Of a DNA stretch of 7,308 nucleotides, positions 1 through 5,551 are shown in pieces. Position 1 is the first letter of the stretch; every line of letters starts with the position of its first letter. This DNA is from Clostridia bacterium (lineage in GTDB: Bacteria > Bacillota > Clostridia > UBA1381): the NCBI GenBank assembly GCA_900751685.1, contig CAADSR010000155.1, forward strand, positions 1-7,308. The letters run 5' to 3'. The notes under the pieces are model-generated. The model was not told the DNA's origin, ran no database searches, and saw only the letters and a list, made by a program, of their open reading frames with translations. The position numbers were made by a program, and so were the translations under genes.

Positions 1-264
1 ACCCGCCGGCCGCAAAGATTGGACCCCGGCCGCCACATGAAGGGGATGGTTTTGATAATTTTCCAGATCCTCCCTGGATGCGAACTCGCTGACCAATACA
101 ACATCACTGGCGGCATCGGAGCTTTCAAAGTTTAGTCCTACCTCCAAATGCAGCAATCCGTCGATCCTCCCGCGCAGGGCTTCTAATTCCCTCTTGATCG
201 CCTGGGCATTTTTTTCTTTTTCCGCTCCGTCTTTTAGACGCCACATCACAATATGTTTTATCAT
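1..264 (-). CDS. Dabb (stress-responsive A/B barrel) domain protein, 3' end beyond window
   Basis: The reading frame is open from the ATG at 264-262 to the window edge, giving 88 residues without a stop. It begins MIKHIVMWRLKDGAEKEKN and contains the HLEVGLNFESSDAASDVVLV and YQNHPLH segments typical of the Dabb family (dimeric ferredoxin-like alpha/beta barrel, usually near 95-105 residues). Only about 10-15 C-terminal residues should be missing. Bacterial members are small cytosolic proteins of mostly unknown function, and plant relatives include stress-induced and polyketide-cyclase-like proteins, so no reaction can be assigned. The start is supported by AGGAAGG at 275-281, 10 nt upstream, and by a consensus promoter at 295-323. 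It is transcribed divergently from the metallophosphoesterase operon. The family call is fairly secure; the function is unknown. Confidence 0.85.
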   Translation of the reverse strand, partial: MIKHIVMWRLKDGAEKEKNAQAIKRELEALRGRIDGLLHLEVGLNFESSDAASDVVLVSEFASREDLENYQNHPLHVAAGVQSLRPAG

Positions 265-294
265 TTTTTGTATTCCTTCCTAAGCTTTTCCTCA

Positions 295-323
295 ATTATA
301 TCTCTTTTCCGAAAATTTTTCAA
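295..323 (-). promoter_or_regulatory. Promoter of the Dabb gene (minus strand)
   Basis: Read on the minus strand, TTGAAA (323-318) is followed after exactly 17 bp by a perfect TATAAT (300-295). Both boxes fit a sigma-A type promoter. The predicted transcription start is near 288, leaving a leader of about 25 nt that contains the AGGAAGG ribosome binding site. The -35 box is 7 bp from the -35 box of the oppositely directed promoter. Confidence 0.75.
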
Positions 324-330
324 TGATAAA

Positions 331-359
331 TTGTTTTTATTTTGAAAAGGTGGTATAAT
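331..359 (+). promoter_or_regulatory. Extended -10 promoter of the phosphoesterase-deacetylase-DUF2161 operon
   Basis: TTGTTT (331-336) is followed after 17 bp by a perfect TATAAT (354-359). A TGG triplet at 351-353 supplies the TGn extended -10 element, which compensates for the weak -35 box. Transcription should start near 366, giving a leader of about 30 nt with the AGAAAGGA ribosome binding site at 382-389. No terminator or second promoter is evident before 2784, so this probably drives all three plus-strand genes. Confidence 0.75.
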
Positions 360-396
360 AAGAAGCAGATGATTTTGTTTAAGAAAGGACAATTCT

Positions 397-1230
397 ATGA
401 AGAAAGTAATCAAAGCGTTAGCATTAACAGGCGGCGTCCTCTGTGCGGTGCGCGGGCTGGATAACCGTCTTGAGATCACGCATTATACGATAGAATCTTC
501 TAAAATACCAAAGCAATTTGACGGCTACCGCATTGTCCAGATCTCAGATTACCACTGTGACTCCATGCCCGGCCTGGCAAATGAGATCCGTAACGAGGCC
601 CCGGACTTGATCGTTTCCACCGGCGACCTGGTCCATGACCATGGAAGCTATGCGCCCGCCCTTCATCTGACAGAACGCCTGGTTCAAATCGCCCCGGTTT
701 ATATGATCACTGGGAATCATGATGTCTGGCGCAGCGACTATCATAAACTGGAACGGGAGCTCATGGAGCTGGGGGCCAATATGCTGCACAATGAACGGGT
801 GTTTTTAAAGCGTGACGGGGCACAGATCGCCCTGACCGGGATTGACGATCCTTTTGCCGTGGATTCAGACCGGATCCGAAAAGCAGTCCAGGATGCGCTG
901 GAAAAGGTTCCGCCTTATGAGGGATATGATATTTTGCTGTTCCACCGGGCAAACCTGTTAGACCAGGTCAAACGCCACGGCTTTGAGCTGATCCTTGCGG
1001 GCCATATGCACGGCGGCCAATTCCGCTTGCCTGGAGTAGGCGGCTTCGTATCCCCAAAATCCAGCCTGGGCTCAAACACGCATTTATTTTTCCCCAAATA
1101 TTTTGGCGGGTATTATAAATCGGACGATACTGACATGATCGTCAACCGCGGGCTCGGGAACCCAATGTTCGTCCCACGGGTGTTTAACCGTCCGGAGCTT
1201 GTCACCGTTACATTAAAGCATCAATCATAA
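397..1230 (+). CDS. YkuE-type calcineurin-like metallophosphoesterase
   Basis: A 277-residue member of the calcineurin-like metallophosphoesterase superfamily, which hydrolyses phosphoester bonds with a two-metal centre. The metal motifs appear in order: ISDYH (D51, H53; most relatives have ISDLH), GDL (D77), GNHD (N107, H108), the lone H183 in LLFHRA, and GHMHGGQ (H203, H205). The C-terminal VNRGLGNP and RPELVTVTL segments are typical of the YkuE branch, so the enzyme appears complete and active. Residues 1-19 begin with KK and are mostly hydrophobic but interrupted by K6; this may be a signal-anchor, though there is no clear cleavage site or lipobox. Some relatives are exported or act on lipid-linked substrates; the substrate here is unknown. 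The ATG is supported by AGAAAGGA at 382-389. It is first in a three-gene operon, 24 bp ahead of the deacetylase. Confidence 0.88.
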   Translation: MKKVIKALALTGGVLCAVRGLDNRLEITHYTIESSKIPKQFDGYRIVQISDYHCDSMPGLANEIRNEAPDLIVSTGDLVHDHGSYAPALHLTERLVQIAPVYMITGNHDVWRSDYHKLERELMELGANMLHNERVFLKRDGAQIALTGIDDPFAVDSDRIRKAVQDALEKVPPYEGYDILLFHRANLLDQVKRHGFELILAGHMHGGQFRLPGVGGFVSPKSSLGSNTHLFFPKYFGGYYKSDDTDMIVNRGLGNPMFVPRVFNRPELVTVTLKHQS

Positions 1231-1254
1231 AAATAGAAAGAGAGGATATTTCCA

Positions 1255-2067
1255 ATGACGACCTTATTAAAAAACATTTACATCTGCTTTCCGGAAGGAA
1301 AGCACAAAGCCCTGACCATGAGCTATGATGATGGGCAGCATTTTGACAAACGGTTGATCGATATTTTCAACCAAAATGGGATCAAAGGCACCTTTCATCT
1401 AAATTCCGGCCTGATGCAGGGACGGGAAGAAAGGATCCGCCTGGAGGATGTGAAGGAGATTTATGAGGGGCATGAGGTCGCCGCCCATACCTATACTCAC
1501 CCAACCATTGAGCGCTGCCCGCTGGATCAGGTAGTGCAGCAGGTCATTGAGGACCGCAAGCTTTTAGAGGATGCCGTAGGCTACCCTGTCCGGGGGCTTT
1601 CTTATCCCAATGGCTCTTTTTCAGAAGATATCAAAAAATTACTCCCTGCCTGCGGCATTGAGTATTCCCGCGTAGTAGGCAGCACCCAGACCTTCGCCCT
1701 TCCTACGGATTTGATGCAATGGCAGTCCACCTGCCATCACAACACGAACCTAATGAAACTGGCCGGGCAATTTGCAGATCTACATAAGCAGCAATACTTG
1801 TATCTAATGTATGTTTGGGGACATAGCTTTGAGTTTGACCGTGACCAGAACTGGGAACTGATGGAGGAGTTTTGTTCCTTTATCGGAAACCGGGAGGACA
1901 TTTGGTATGCAACCAATATCCAGATCGTAGATTACTTAAACGCCGCAAGAGCCCTCAAATTCACGGCCCGCGGAGATATGGTATACAATCCTTCCGCACA
2001 GCCGGTCTGGATCGCAGTTGACGGGACCGTGTACAAAATAGGCGGCGGCGAGACGGTCTCTTTCTGA
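1255..2067 (+). CDS. Polysaccharide deacetylase family (CE4/NodB fold) protein, apparently cytosolic
   Basis: A 270-residue protein with a NodB-type carbohydrate esterase 4 fold, a metal-dependent family that removes N- or O-acetyl groups from sugars. Motif 1 is TMSYDDG (D25 as likely base, D26 as metal ligand). Motif 2 is HEVAAHTYTHP (H78 and H82, metal ligands). Motif 3 is RGLSYPNGSFS around R113. A late YVWGHSFEFD segment supplies H190 as likely general acid. Motif 1 lacks the proline after DDG found in classical peptidoglycan and chitin deacetylases, and the whole resembles the subgroup related to gellan lyase-associated domains (from memory). There is no signal peptide or membrane segment, so it probably acts inside the cell on a soluble sugar or intermediate; the substrate is unknown. 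AAGAGAGGA at 1238-1246 lies 8 nt before the ATG. Its TGA overlaps the next gene's ATG. Confidence 0.85.
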   Translation: MTTLLKNIYICFPEGKHKALTMSYDDGQHFDKRLIDIFNQNGIKGTFHLNSGLMQGREERIRLEDVKEIYEGHEVAAHTYTHPTIERCPLDQVVQQVIEDRKLLEDAVGYPVRGLSYPNGSFSEDIKKLLPACGIEYSRVVGSTQTFALPTDLMQWQSTCHHNTNLMKLAGQFADLHKQQYLYLMYVWGHSFEFDRDQNWELMEEFCSFIGNREDIWYATNIQIVDYLNAARALKFTARGDMVYNPSAQPVWIAVDGTVYKIGGGETVSF

Positions 2068-2783
2068 TGCAGGAGAAGGATCTTTATCTGCCGGTCAGGA
2101 ATTTATTTGCTGAGCTAGGGTATCAGGTCAATGCAGAAGTAAATGATTGTGACCTCACGGCAGTCAAGGAAGATGAGCTGTTGATCATCGAGCTGAAACG
2201 GAACCTGTCCGTGACCCTTCTTGCCCAGGCGCTGGTGCGCCAAAAGACAGGGGCCACGGTTTATGTTGCGGTACCGAAGCCAGCCCGTTACAGCCCCAAA
2301 AAATACCGTGATACGTTATATGTCCTCAAAAAGCTGGAGCTGGGGCTTATCTTTGTCACCTTCCGGGGAGATATCTCTTTTGCGGAAGTGATCCACGACC
2401 CGAAGCCCTTCGTTCCAGTCAAGGTCAACACTAAAAAAAAGACTGCGATTTTAAAAGAAATCAGCGGCCGCACGATGGAACTGAATGAAGGAGGGGTCAC
2501 CCACCGAAAAATCGTGACAGCCTACCGGGAACGCTGTATTTGCGCAGCTTGTATTTTAGAGCATTTAGGGCCCTCCTCCCCGCGCCAGATACGCGCTTAT
2601 GGAGCAGACGAACGGGTAGGGACACTGATGCTGTCCAATCCTTATGGATGGTTTGCCCGCATTGAGAAAGGCGTCTATACGGTCACAGAAAAAGGCCGGC
2701 AGGAGCTTTCCCTTTATCCCGAGCTAGTGAGCTATTATTCAGAGCAAGTAAAGCAGCTGGCAGAAAATCAAGCCGAAGAATAA
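2067..2783 (+). CDS. DUF2161 family protein, predicted PD-(D/E)XK nuclease-like fold
   Basis: A 238-residue protein. The N-terminal half matches the DUF2161 pattern: an opening DLYLPVRNLFAELGYQV, then NDCDLTAV (D29), then LLIIELKRN (E42-x-K44), then Q54 in LLAQALVRQ. D29, E42, K44 and Q54 sit where a PD-(D/E)XK phosphodiesterase would have its catalytic residues, so nuclease activity is plausible but unproven. Residues about 145-215 (RKIVTAYRER through GVYTVTEKGRQEL) look like a winged-helix DNA-binding domain. No signal peptide is present. The start overlaps the upstream stop as TGATG, and there is no proper Shine-Dalgarno (only GGCGGCGGCG about 17 nt upstream), which suggests translational coupling to the deacetylase. 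The start is supported because the conserved family N-terminus begins within a few residues of this methionine. It is last in the operon. The family is fairly certain; the role is not. Confidence 0.8.
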   Translation: MQEKDLYLPVRNLFAELGYQVNAEVNDCDLTAVKEDELLIIELKRNLSVTLLAQALVRQKTGATVYVAVPKPARYSPKKYRDTLYVLKKLELGLIFVTFRGDISFAEVIHDPKPFVPVKVNTKKKTAILKEISGRTMELNEGGVTHRKIVTAYRERCICAACILEHLGPSSPRQIRAYGADERVGTLMLSNPYGWFARIEKGVYTVTEKGRQELSLYPELVSYYSEQVKQLAENQAEE

Positions 2784-2837
2784 AAAACAAAAAAAGCAAA
2801 TGCAAAATGATGGTTTTGCATTTGCTTTTTTTGTTTT
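2784..2837. terminator. Bidirectional intrinsic terminator with perfect 24-bp arms
   Basis: Arms 2784-2807 and 2814-2837 are perfectly complementary around a 6-nt loop (TGATGG). The core GCAAATGCAAAA/TTTTGCATTTGC is flanked by a run of seven A on the left and seven T on the right, so the RNA has a 3' U-tract on either strand. It fills the space between the TAA of the DUF2161 gene (2781-2783) and the TGA of mgtE (2839-2837) and should end both convergent transcripts. Confidence 0.92.
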
Positions 2838-4198
2838 CATGCCAACTGGAATACCCGCATTGCGATTGTAAAATAAATAAAAATCGAACAAGTATCTACC
2901 AGTGTTGTGATCAATGGCGCCGCCATAATGGCTGGATCCACCTTGCATTTTTTCGCCAGAAGCGGTAATACACACCCGACAAATTCAGCAAGCACTACCG
3001 TCCCGATCAGAGACAAGCCAATGACGACCGCAAGGGCAAGATTATGGTCGTACATCAAATAGATCCGCACTGCATTAACAAAGGCCAAAACCGAGCTTAC
3101 AATAAGCGAGATCCGCAGCTCTTTAAAAATGACCCGGAAAATATCGCCAAATTTGATTTCATCCAACGCCAATCCACGGATGATCAAGGTGGAGCTTTGA
3201 GACCCGCAGTTCCCCCCCGTATCCATCAGCATCGGAATAAACGAAACCAGGAGCGGGATGGCTGCAAAAGCCTCTTCATAATGGGTGATCAACGCCCCGG
3301 TCAACGTGGCTGAAAGCATCAATACCAGCAGCCAGACAATACGCTTTTTGGCATGCTGGAATACCGAGGTACGGAAATAGGAATCTTCGATCGGCTCCAT
3401 TGCGGCCATTTTAGAAAAGTCCTCCGTATTTTCTTCCTGGATGACGTCGATCGCATCGTCAAAGGTCACGATCCCGACCAAGCGCTGCTCATTGTCTACG
3501 ACCGGCATTGCTAAAAAATCATATTTATTGAACATGTTCGCAACCACTTCTTTGTCTTCATGGGTATGCACCCAAATCAGATTGGTTTCCATAATATCTT
3601 CAATTTTGCAGTTGGAATCAGAAATCAATAAATCTTTTACCGTTACAAGGCCAATTAATTTTCGGTTCTCGGTGACATAGCAGGTATAAATGGTTTCTTT
3701 GTTTACCCCGACCCGCCGTATGCGTACAAAAGCTTCTTCTATGGTCATTTCCTTGCGCAGGCTGACATATTCAATGGTCATGATACTGCCGGCGCTGTCC
3801 TCCGGATATTTTAGGATCTCATTAATCGCTTTTCTCGTATCCGGATTGGAGTTTCTTAAAATACGCGCGACCCCATTCGCCGGCATCTCCTCGATCATAT
3901 CCACAGTATCGTCAACAAAGGACTGGGACAAAACCTCCCGGAGCTCTTTATCACTAAATGTGCTGATCAGGTTTTTCTGCATTTCAGGATTCATATAAGC
4001 AAACGTGTCCGCCGCTAGATCCTTCGGCAAAAGCCGGAAGCATAGTATAAATTCTTTTTCATCATAATTGTCTTCAAACATCTCCTCAAACAACAATGCG
4101 GCATCCGCCGGATTGATGGTGGTCAGGATATGTTTGATTGCAGTATATTGCTTCGTTTCAAGCAATTTGTTTAAATACGAAATCGTTGTCTCTATCAT
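2837..4198 (-). CDS. mgtE: Magnesium transporter MgtE
   Basis: A 453-residue full-length MgtE, an inner-membrane Mg2+-selective channel gated by intracellular Mg2+. Residues about 20-130 form the helical MgtE N domain. Two CBS domains follow (about 138-195 and 202-258; PEDSAGSIM at the start, VGIVTFDDAIDVIQEE at the end). A connecting helix with EDFSKMAAM leads into a membrane domain of about five helices (284-450). The pore signature PMLMDTGGNCGSQSS is at 322-336. DPAIMAAPLITTLVD at 421-435 ends in D435, matching the pore aspartate that binds Mg2+ in characterised MgtE. The ATG is supported by GGGAGGT at 4205-4211, 6 nt upstream. This Shine-Dalgarno lies within a leader with competing base-pairing options, suggesting translational control. 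mgtE is the last gene of the minus-strand cluster and ends at the shared terminator. Confidence 0.96.
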   Translation of the reverse strand: MIETTISYLNKLLETKQYTAIKHILTTINPADAALLFEEMFEDNYDEKEFILCFRLLPKDLAADTFAYMNPEMQKNLISTFSDKELREVLSQSFVDDTVDMIEEMPANGVARILRNSNPDTRKAINEILKYPEDSAGSIMTIEYVSLRKEMTIEEAFVRIRRVGVNKETIYTCYVTENRKLIGLVTVKDLLISDSNCKIEDIMETNLIWVHTHEDKEVVANMFNKYDFLAMPVVDNEQRLVGIVTFDDAIDVIQEENTEDFSKMAAMEPIEDSYFRTSVFQHAKKRIVWLLVLMLSATLTGALITHYEEAFAAIPLLVSFIPMLMDTGGNCGSQSSTLIIRGLALDEIKFGDIFRVIFKELRISLIVSSVLAFVNAVRIYLMYDHNLALAVVIGLSLIGTVVLAEFVGCVLPLLAKKCKVDPAIMAAPLITTLVDTCSIFIYFTIAMRVFQLA

Positions 4199-4203
4199 GC
4201 TGC

Positions 4204-4352
4204 TACCTCCCTATTTTCTATAATGAGGTATAAAACACGAATTTATGCAGGGAGAACGGACAAAAGCACTGCCTGTTTTCCCCGGTTGGTCTCTCGCGGT
4301 TTTATACCATCGGCACTACTGCCTGTGTCCATTATTCTCCCCCCTTTCAAGG
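4204..4352 (-). promoter_or_regulatory. Structured mgtE leader RNA, candidate translational riboswitch of unrecognised class
   Basis: Seen on the minus strand: GGGAGAA (4341-4335) pairs with TTCTCCC (4256-4250), and GGACA (4330-4326) pairs with TGTCC (4262-4258). Together these make a two-part closing stem around about 63 nt. Inside are a GGCA/TGCC hairpin (4323-4312) and the 10-mer GGTATAAAAC (4308-4299). That 10-mer is the exact reverse complement of GTTTTATACC (4236-4227). The latter overlaps TACCTC (4230-4225), which is a perfect complement of GAGGTA (4209-4204) in the mgtE Shine-Dalgarno. This gives antisequester, sequester and ribosome binding site in order. CTCCC of the closing stem (4254-4250) could also pair with GGGAG (4211-4207). 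No terminator U-tract is present, so control would be translational. By eye I see no M-box, yybP-ykoY, T-box or c-di-GMP consensus. The pairing is certain; that it works as a switch is inference. Confidence 0.55.
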
Positions 4353-4360
4353 TCTTCTTT

Positions 4361-4366
4361 ATTATA
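4361..4366 (-). promoter_or_regulatory. Possible -10 box for an internal mgtE promoter
   Basis: A perfect TATAAT on the minus strand (4366-4361) overlaps the wecB stop codon. It would start a transcript near 4354, just before the structured leader. No recognisable -35 box lies 16-18 bp upstream and there is no TGn extension, so it may be chance; mgtE could instead be read from the upstream cluster. Confidence 0.25.
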
Positions 4367-5513
4367 TTCTGAAATCAGCCGGACGTTCTGCCCTCCGGCC
4401 AAAAGCATACAAGATCGCCTCTACAGTCCTGCGTGATGCTTCTCCATCCCCATAAGGATTTGCCGCCTGTGCCATTTTATGATACGCATCAGGGCTGTCC
4501 AGAAGCTCCCGTGCCATGGTAAGGATCACTTCTTTATCAACGCCTGCAATTTTTACAGTCCCCGCAGCGACCGCTTCCGGACGCTCCGTTTCACGGCGCA
4601 GCACAAGGACTGGCTTTGCCAGGGCCGGTGCTTCCTCCTGGATACCGCCGGAATCTGTCATTACCAGGTAGCTCCTTGCCATCGCATTGTGAAGCTCGTC
4701 CACGGTCAGCGGGTCGATCAGGTGGACCCTATCCATCTCTCCAAGGATTCCAAAAACAGTTTCACGCACTGCCGGATTTAGATGGACTGGATAAACCAGC
4801 TCCACATCCGGATATTCCTCGACCAGTGTTTTAAGTGCCCGGCAGATGTTTTCAAGCGGTTTCCCTAAATTTTCACGGCGGTGGGCGGTTACTACGATCA
4901 CCCGGTTCTTTTCAAAATCCAATTGGTTCAGCGTTTCATTTTCAAACCGGTAATCCTCCTGAACCGTCGTTTTAAGCGCGTCTATAACGGTATTTCCAGT
5001 GATATAAATAACATCCTCTGAAACATTTTCCTTCAGCAGGTTCTGCTTATTTTGAACCGTCGGTGAAAAATGAAGGTCTGCGATCCTTCCAGTCAGCTGC
5101 CGGTTCATTTCCTCGGGGAACGGTGAATATTTGTCATAAGTACGCAGCCCTGCTTCTACATGCCCTACCTTGACCTGGTTATAAAATGCTGCAAGACCTG
5201 CAACAAAGCTGGTAGAAGTGTCTCCATGAACAAGCACGATATCCGGCTGCTCCTTTTGGATCACCTCATCCAAGCCTTCCAGCACCCTTGTAGTGATCCC
5301 TACCAGGCTTTGGCGCGTTTTCATGATATCAAGGTCATAGTCCGGTGTGATCTTGAATATGTCCAGGACCTGGTCCAGCATCTGGCGGTGCTGGGCTGTC
5401 ACACAGACCTTTGACTCGATCTCCGGATATTTTTTGAGTTCCAGTGCCAACGGGGCCATCTTAATCGCCTCTGGGCGTGTCCCAAACACTGTCATCACTT
5501 TTAATTTCTCCAT
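4362..5513 (-). CDS. wecB: UDP-N-acetylglucosamine 2-epimerase, non-hydrolysing (WecB/MnaA)
   Basis: A 383-residue cytosolic enzyme of usual length that interconverts UDP-GlcNAc and UDP-ManNAc. It has the GT-B-like fold with all hallmark segments: GTRPEAIKMAP (11-21), LVHGDTSTS (94-102), GHVEAGLRT (117-125), PFPEEMNRQ (131-139), GNTVIDAL (173-180), TAHRRENLG (209-217), PVHLNP (242-247), TDSGGIQEEAP (286-296) and ERPEAVAAGT (310-319). D98, E120, E134 and H211 correspond to the catalytic residues known from E. coli WecB, and the UDP-GlcNAc-binding residues appear intact. In Gram-positives UDP-ManNAc feeds the linkage unit of wall teichoic acid or capsule, which fits the adjacent tagO. AAGGGA at 5522-5527, 8 nt before the ATG, supports the start. 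It lies 38 bp after tagO, in the same operon. The stop overlaps a possible -10 box for mgtE. Confidence 0.95.
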   Translation of the reverse strand: MEKLKVMTVFGTRPEAIKMAPLALELKKYPEIESKVCVTAQHRQMLDQVLDIFKITPDYDLDIMKTRQSLVGITTRVLEGLDEVIQKEQPDIVLVHGDTSTSFVAGLAAFYNQVKVGHVEAGLRTYDKYSPFPEEMNRQLTGRIADLHFSPTVQNKQNLLKENVSEDVIYITGNTVIDALKTTVQEDYRFENETLNQLDFEKNRVIVVTAHRRENLGKPLENICRALKTLVEEYPDVELVYPVHLNPAVRETVFGILGEMDRVHLIDPLTVDELHNAMARSYLVMTDSGGIQEEAPALAKPVLVLRRETERPEAVAAGTVKIAGVDKEVILTMARELLDSPDAYHKMAQAANPYGDGEASRRTVEAILYAFGRRAERPADFRI

Positions 5514-5530
5514 TTACTCTATCCCTTCCC

Positions 5531-5549
5531 GCAGGCCCCCATGGGCTGC
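5531..5549 (-). other. Small intercistronic hairpin between tagO and wecB
   Basis: On the minus strand GCAGCCC (5549-5543) can pair with GGGcCTGC (5538-5531), leaving a 4-nt loop and one bulged C. It fills much of the 38-bp gap and ends 3 nt before the wecB Shine-Dalgarno. There is no following U-tract, so it is not an intrinsic terminator. It might affect RNA processing or wecB translation, or be incidental. Confidence 0.3.
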
Positions 5550-5551
5550 GT

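Noticed and set aside
1096..1110. 15-bp sequence AAATATTTTGGCGGG repeated at 6095-6109
   Set aside because: Both copies lie inside conserved coding regions read in different frames and strands, with no shared flanks; best explained as chance.
2050..2060. Short palindrome GAGAC-G-GTCTC just before the DUF2161 start
   Set aside because: A one-base loop cannot form an RNA hairpin, and the bases are explained by deacetylase codons.
3690..3998. 102-codon plus-strand open frame
   Set aside because: It lies wholly antisense to mgtE, which has unmistakable family motifs throughout; the frame has no ribosome site and low-complexity composition.
4284..4308. T-box-like GGTATAAAACCGCG
   Set aside because: It resembles the GGUGGUACCGCG T-box core only partly; there is no terminator/antiterminator pair, and mgtE is not an amino-acid gene.
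4204..4352. M-box (ykoK) Mg2+ riboswitch upstream of mgtE
   Set aside because: Expected from the gene's function, but the conserved GUUAGGUGAGGCUCC and GACGCCAAUGGGUCAACAG segments are absent; only a short CAGTGCT is shared, which is not enough.
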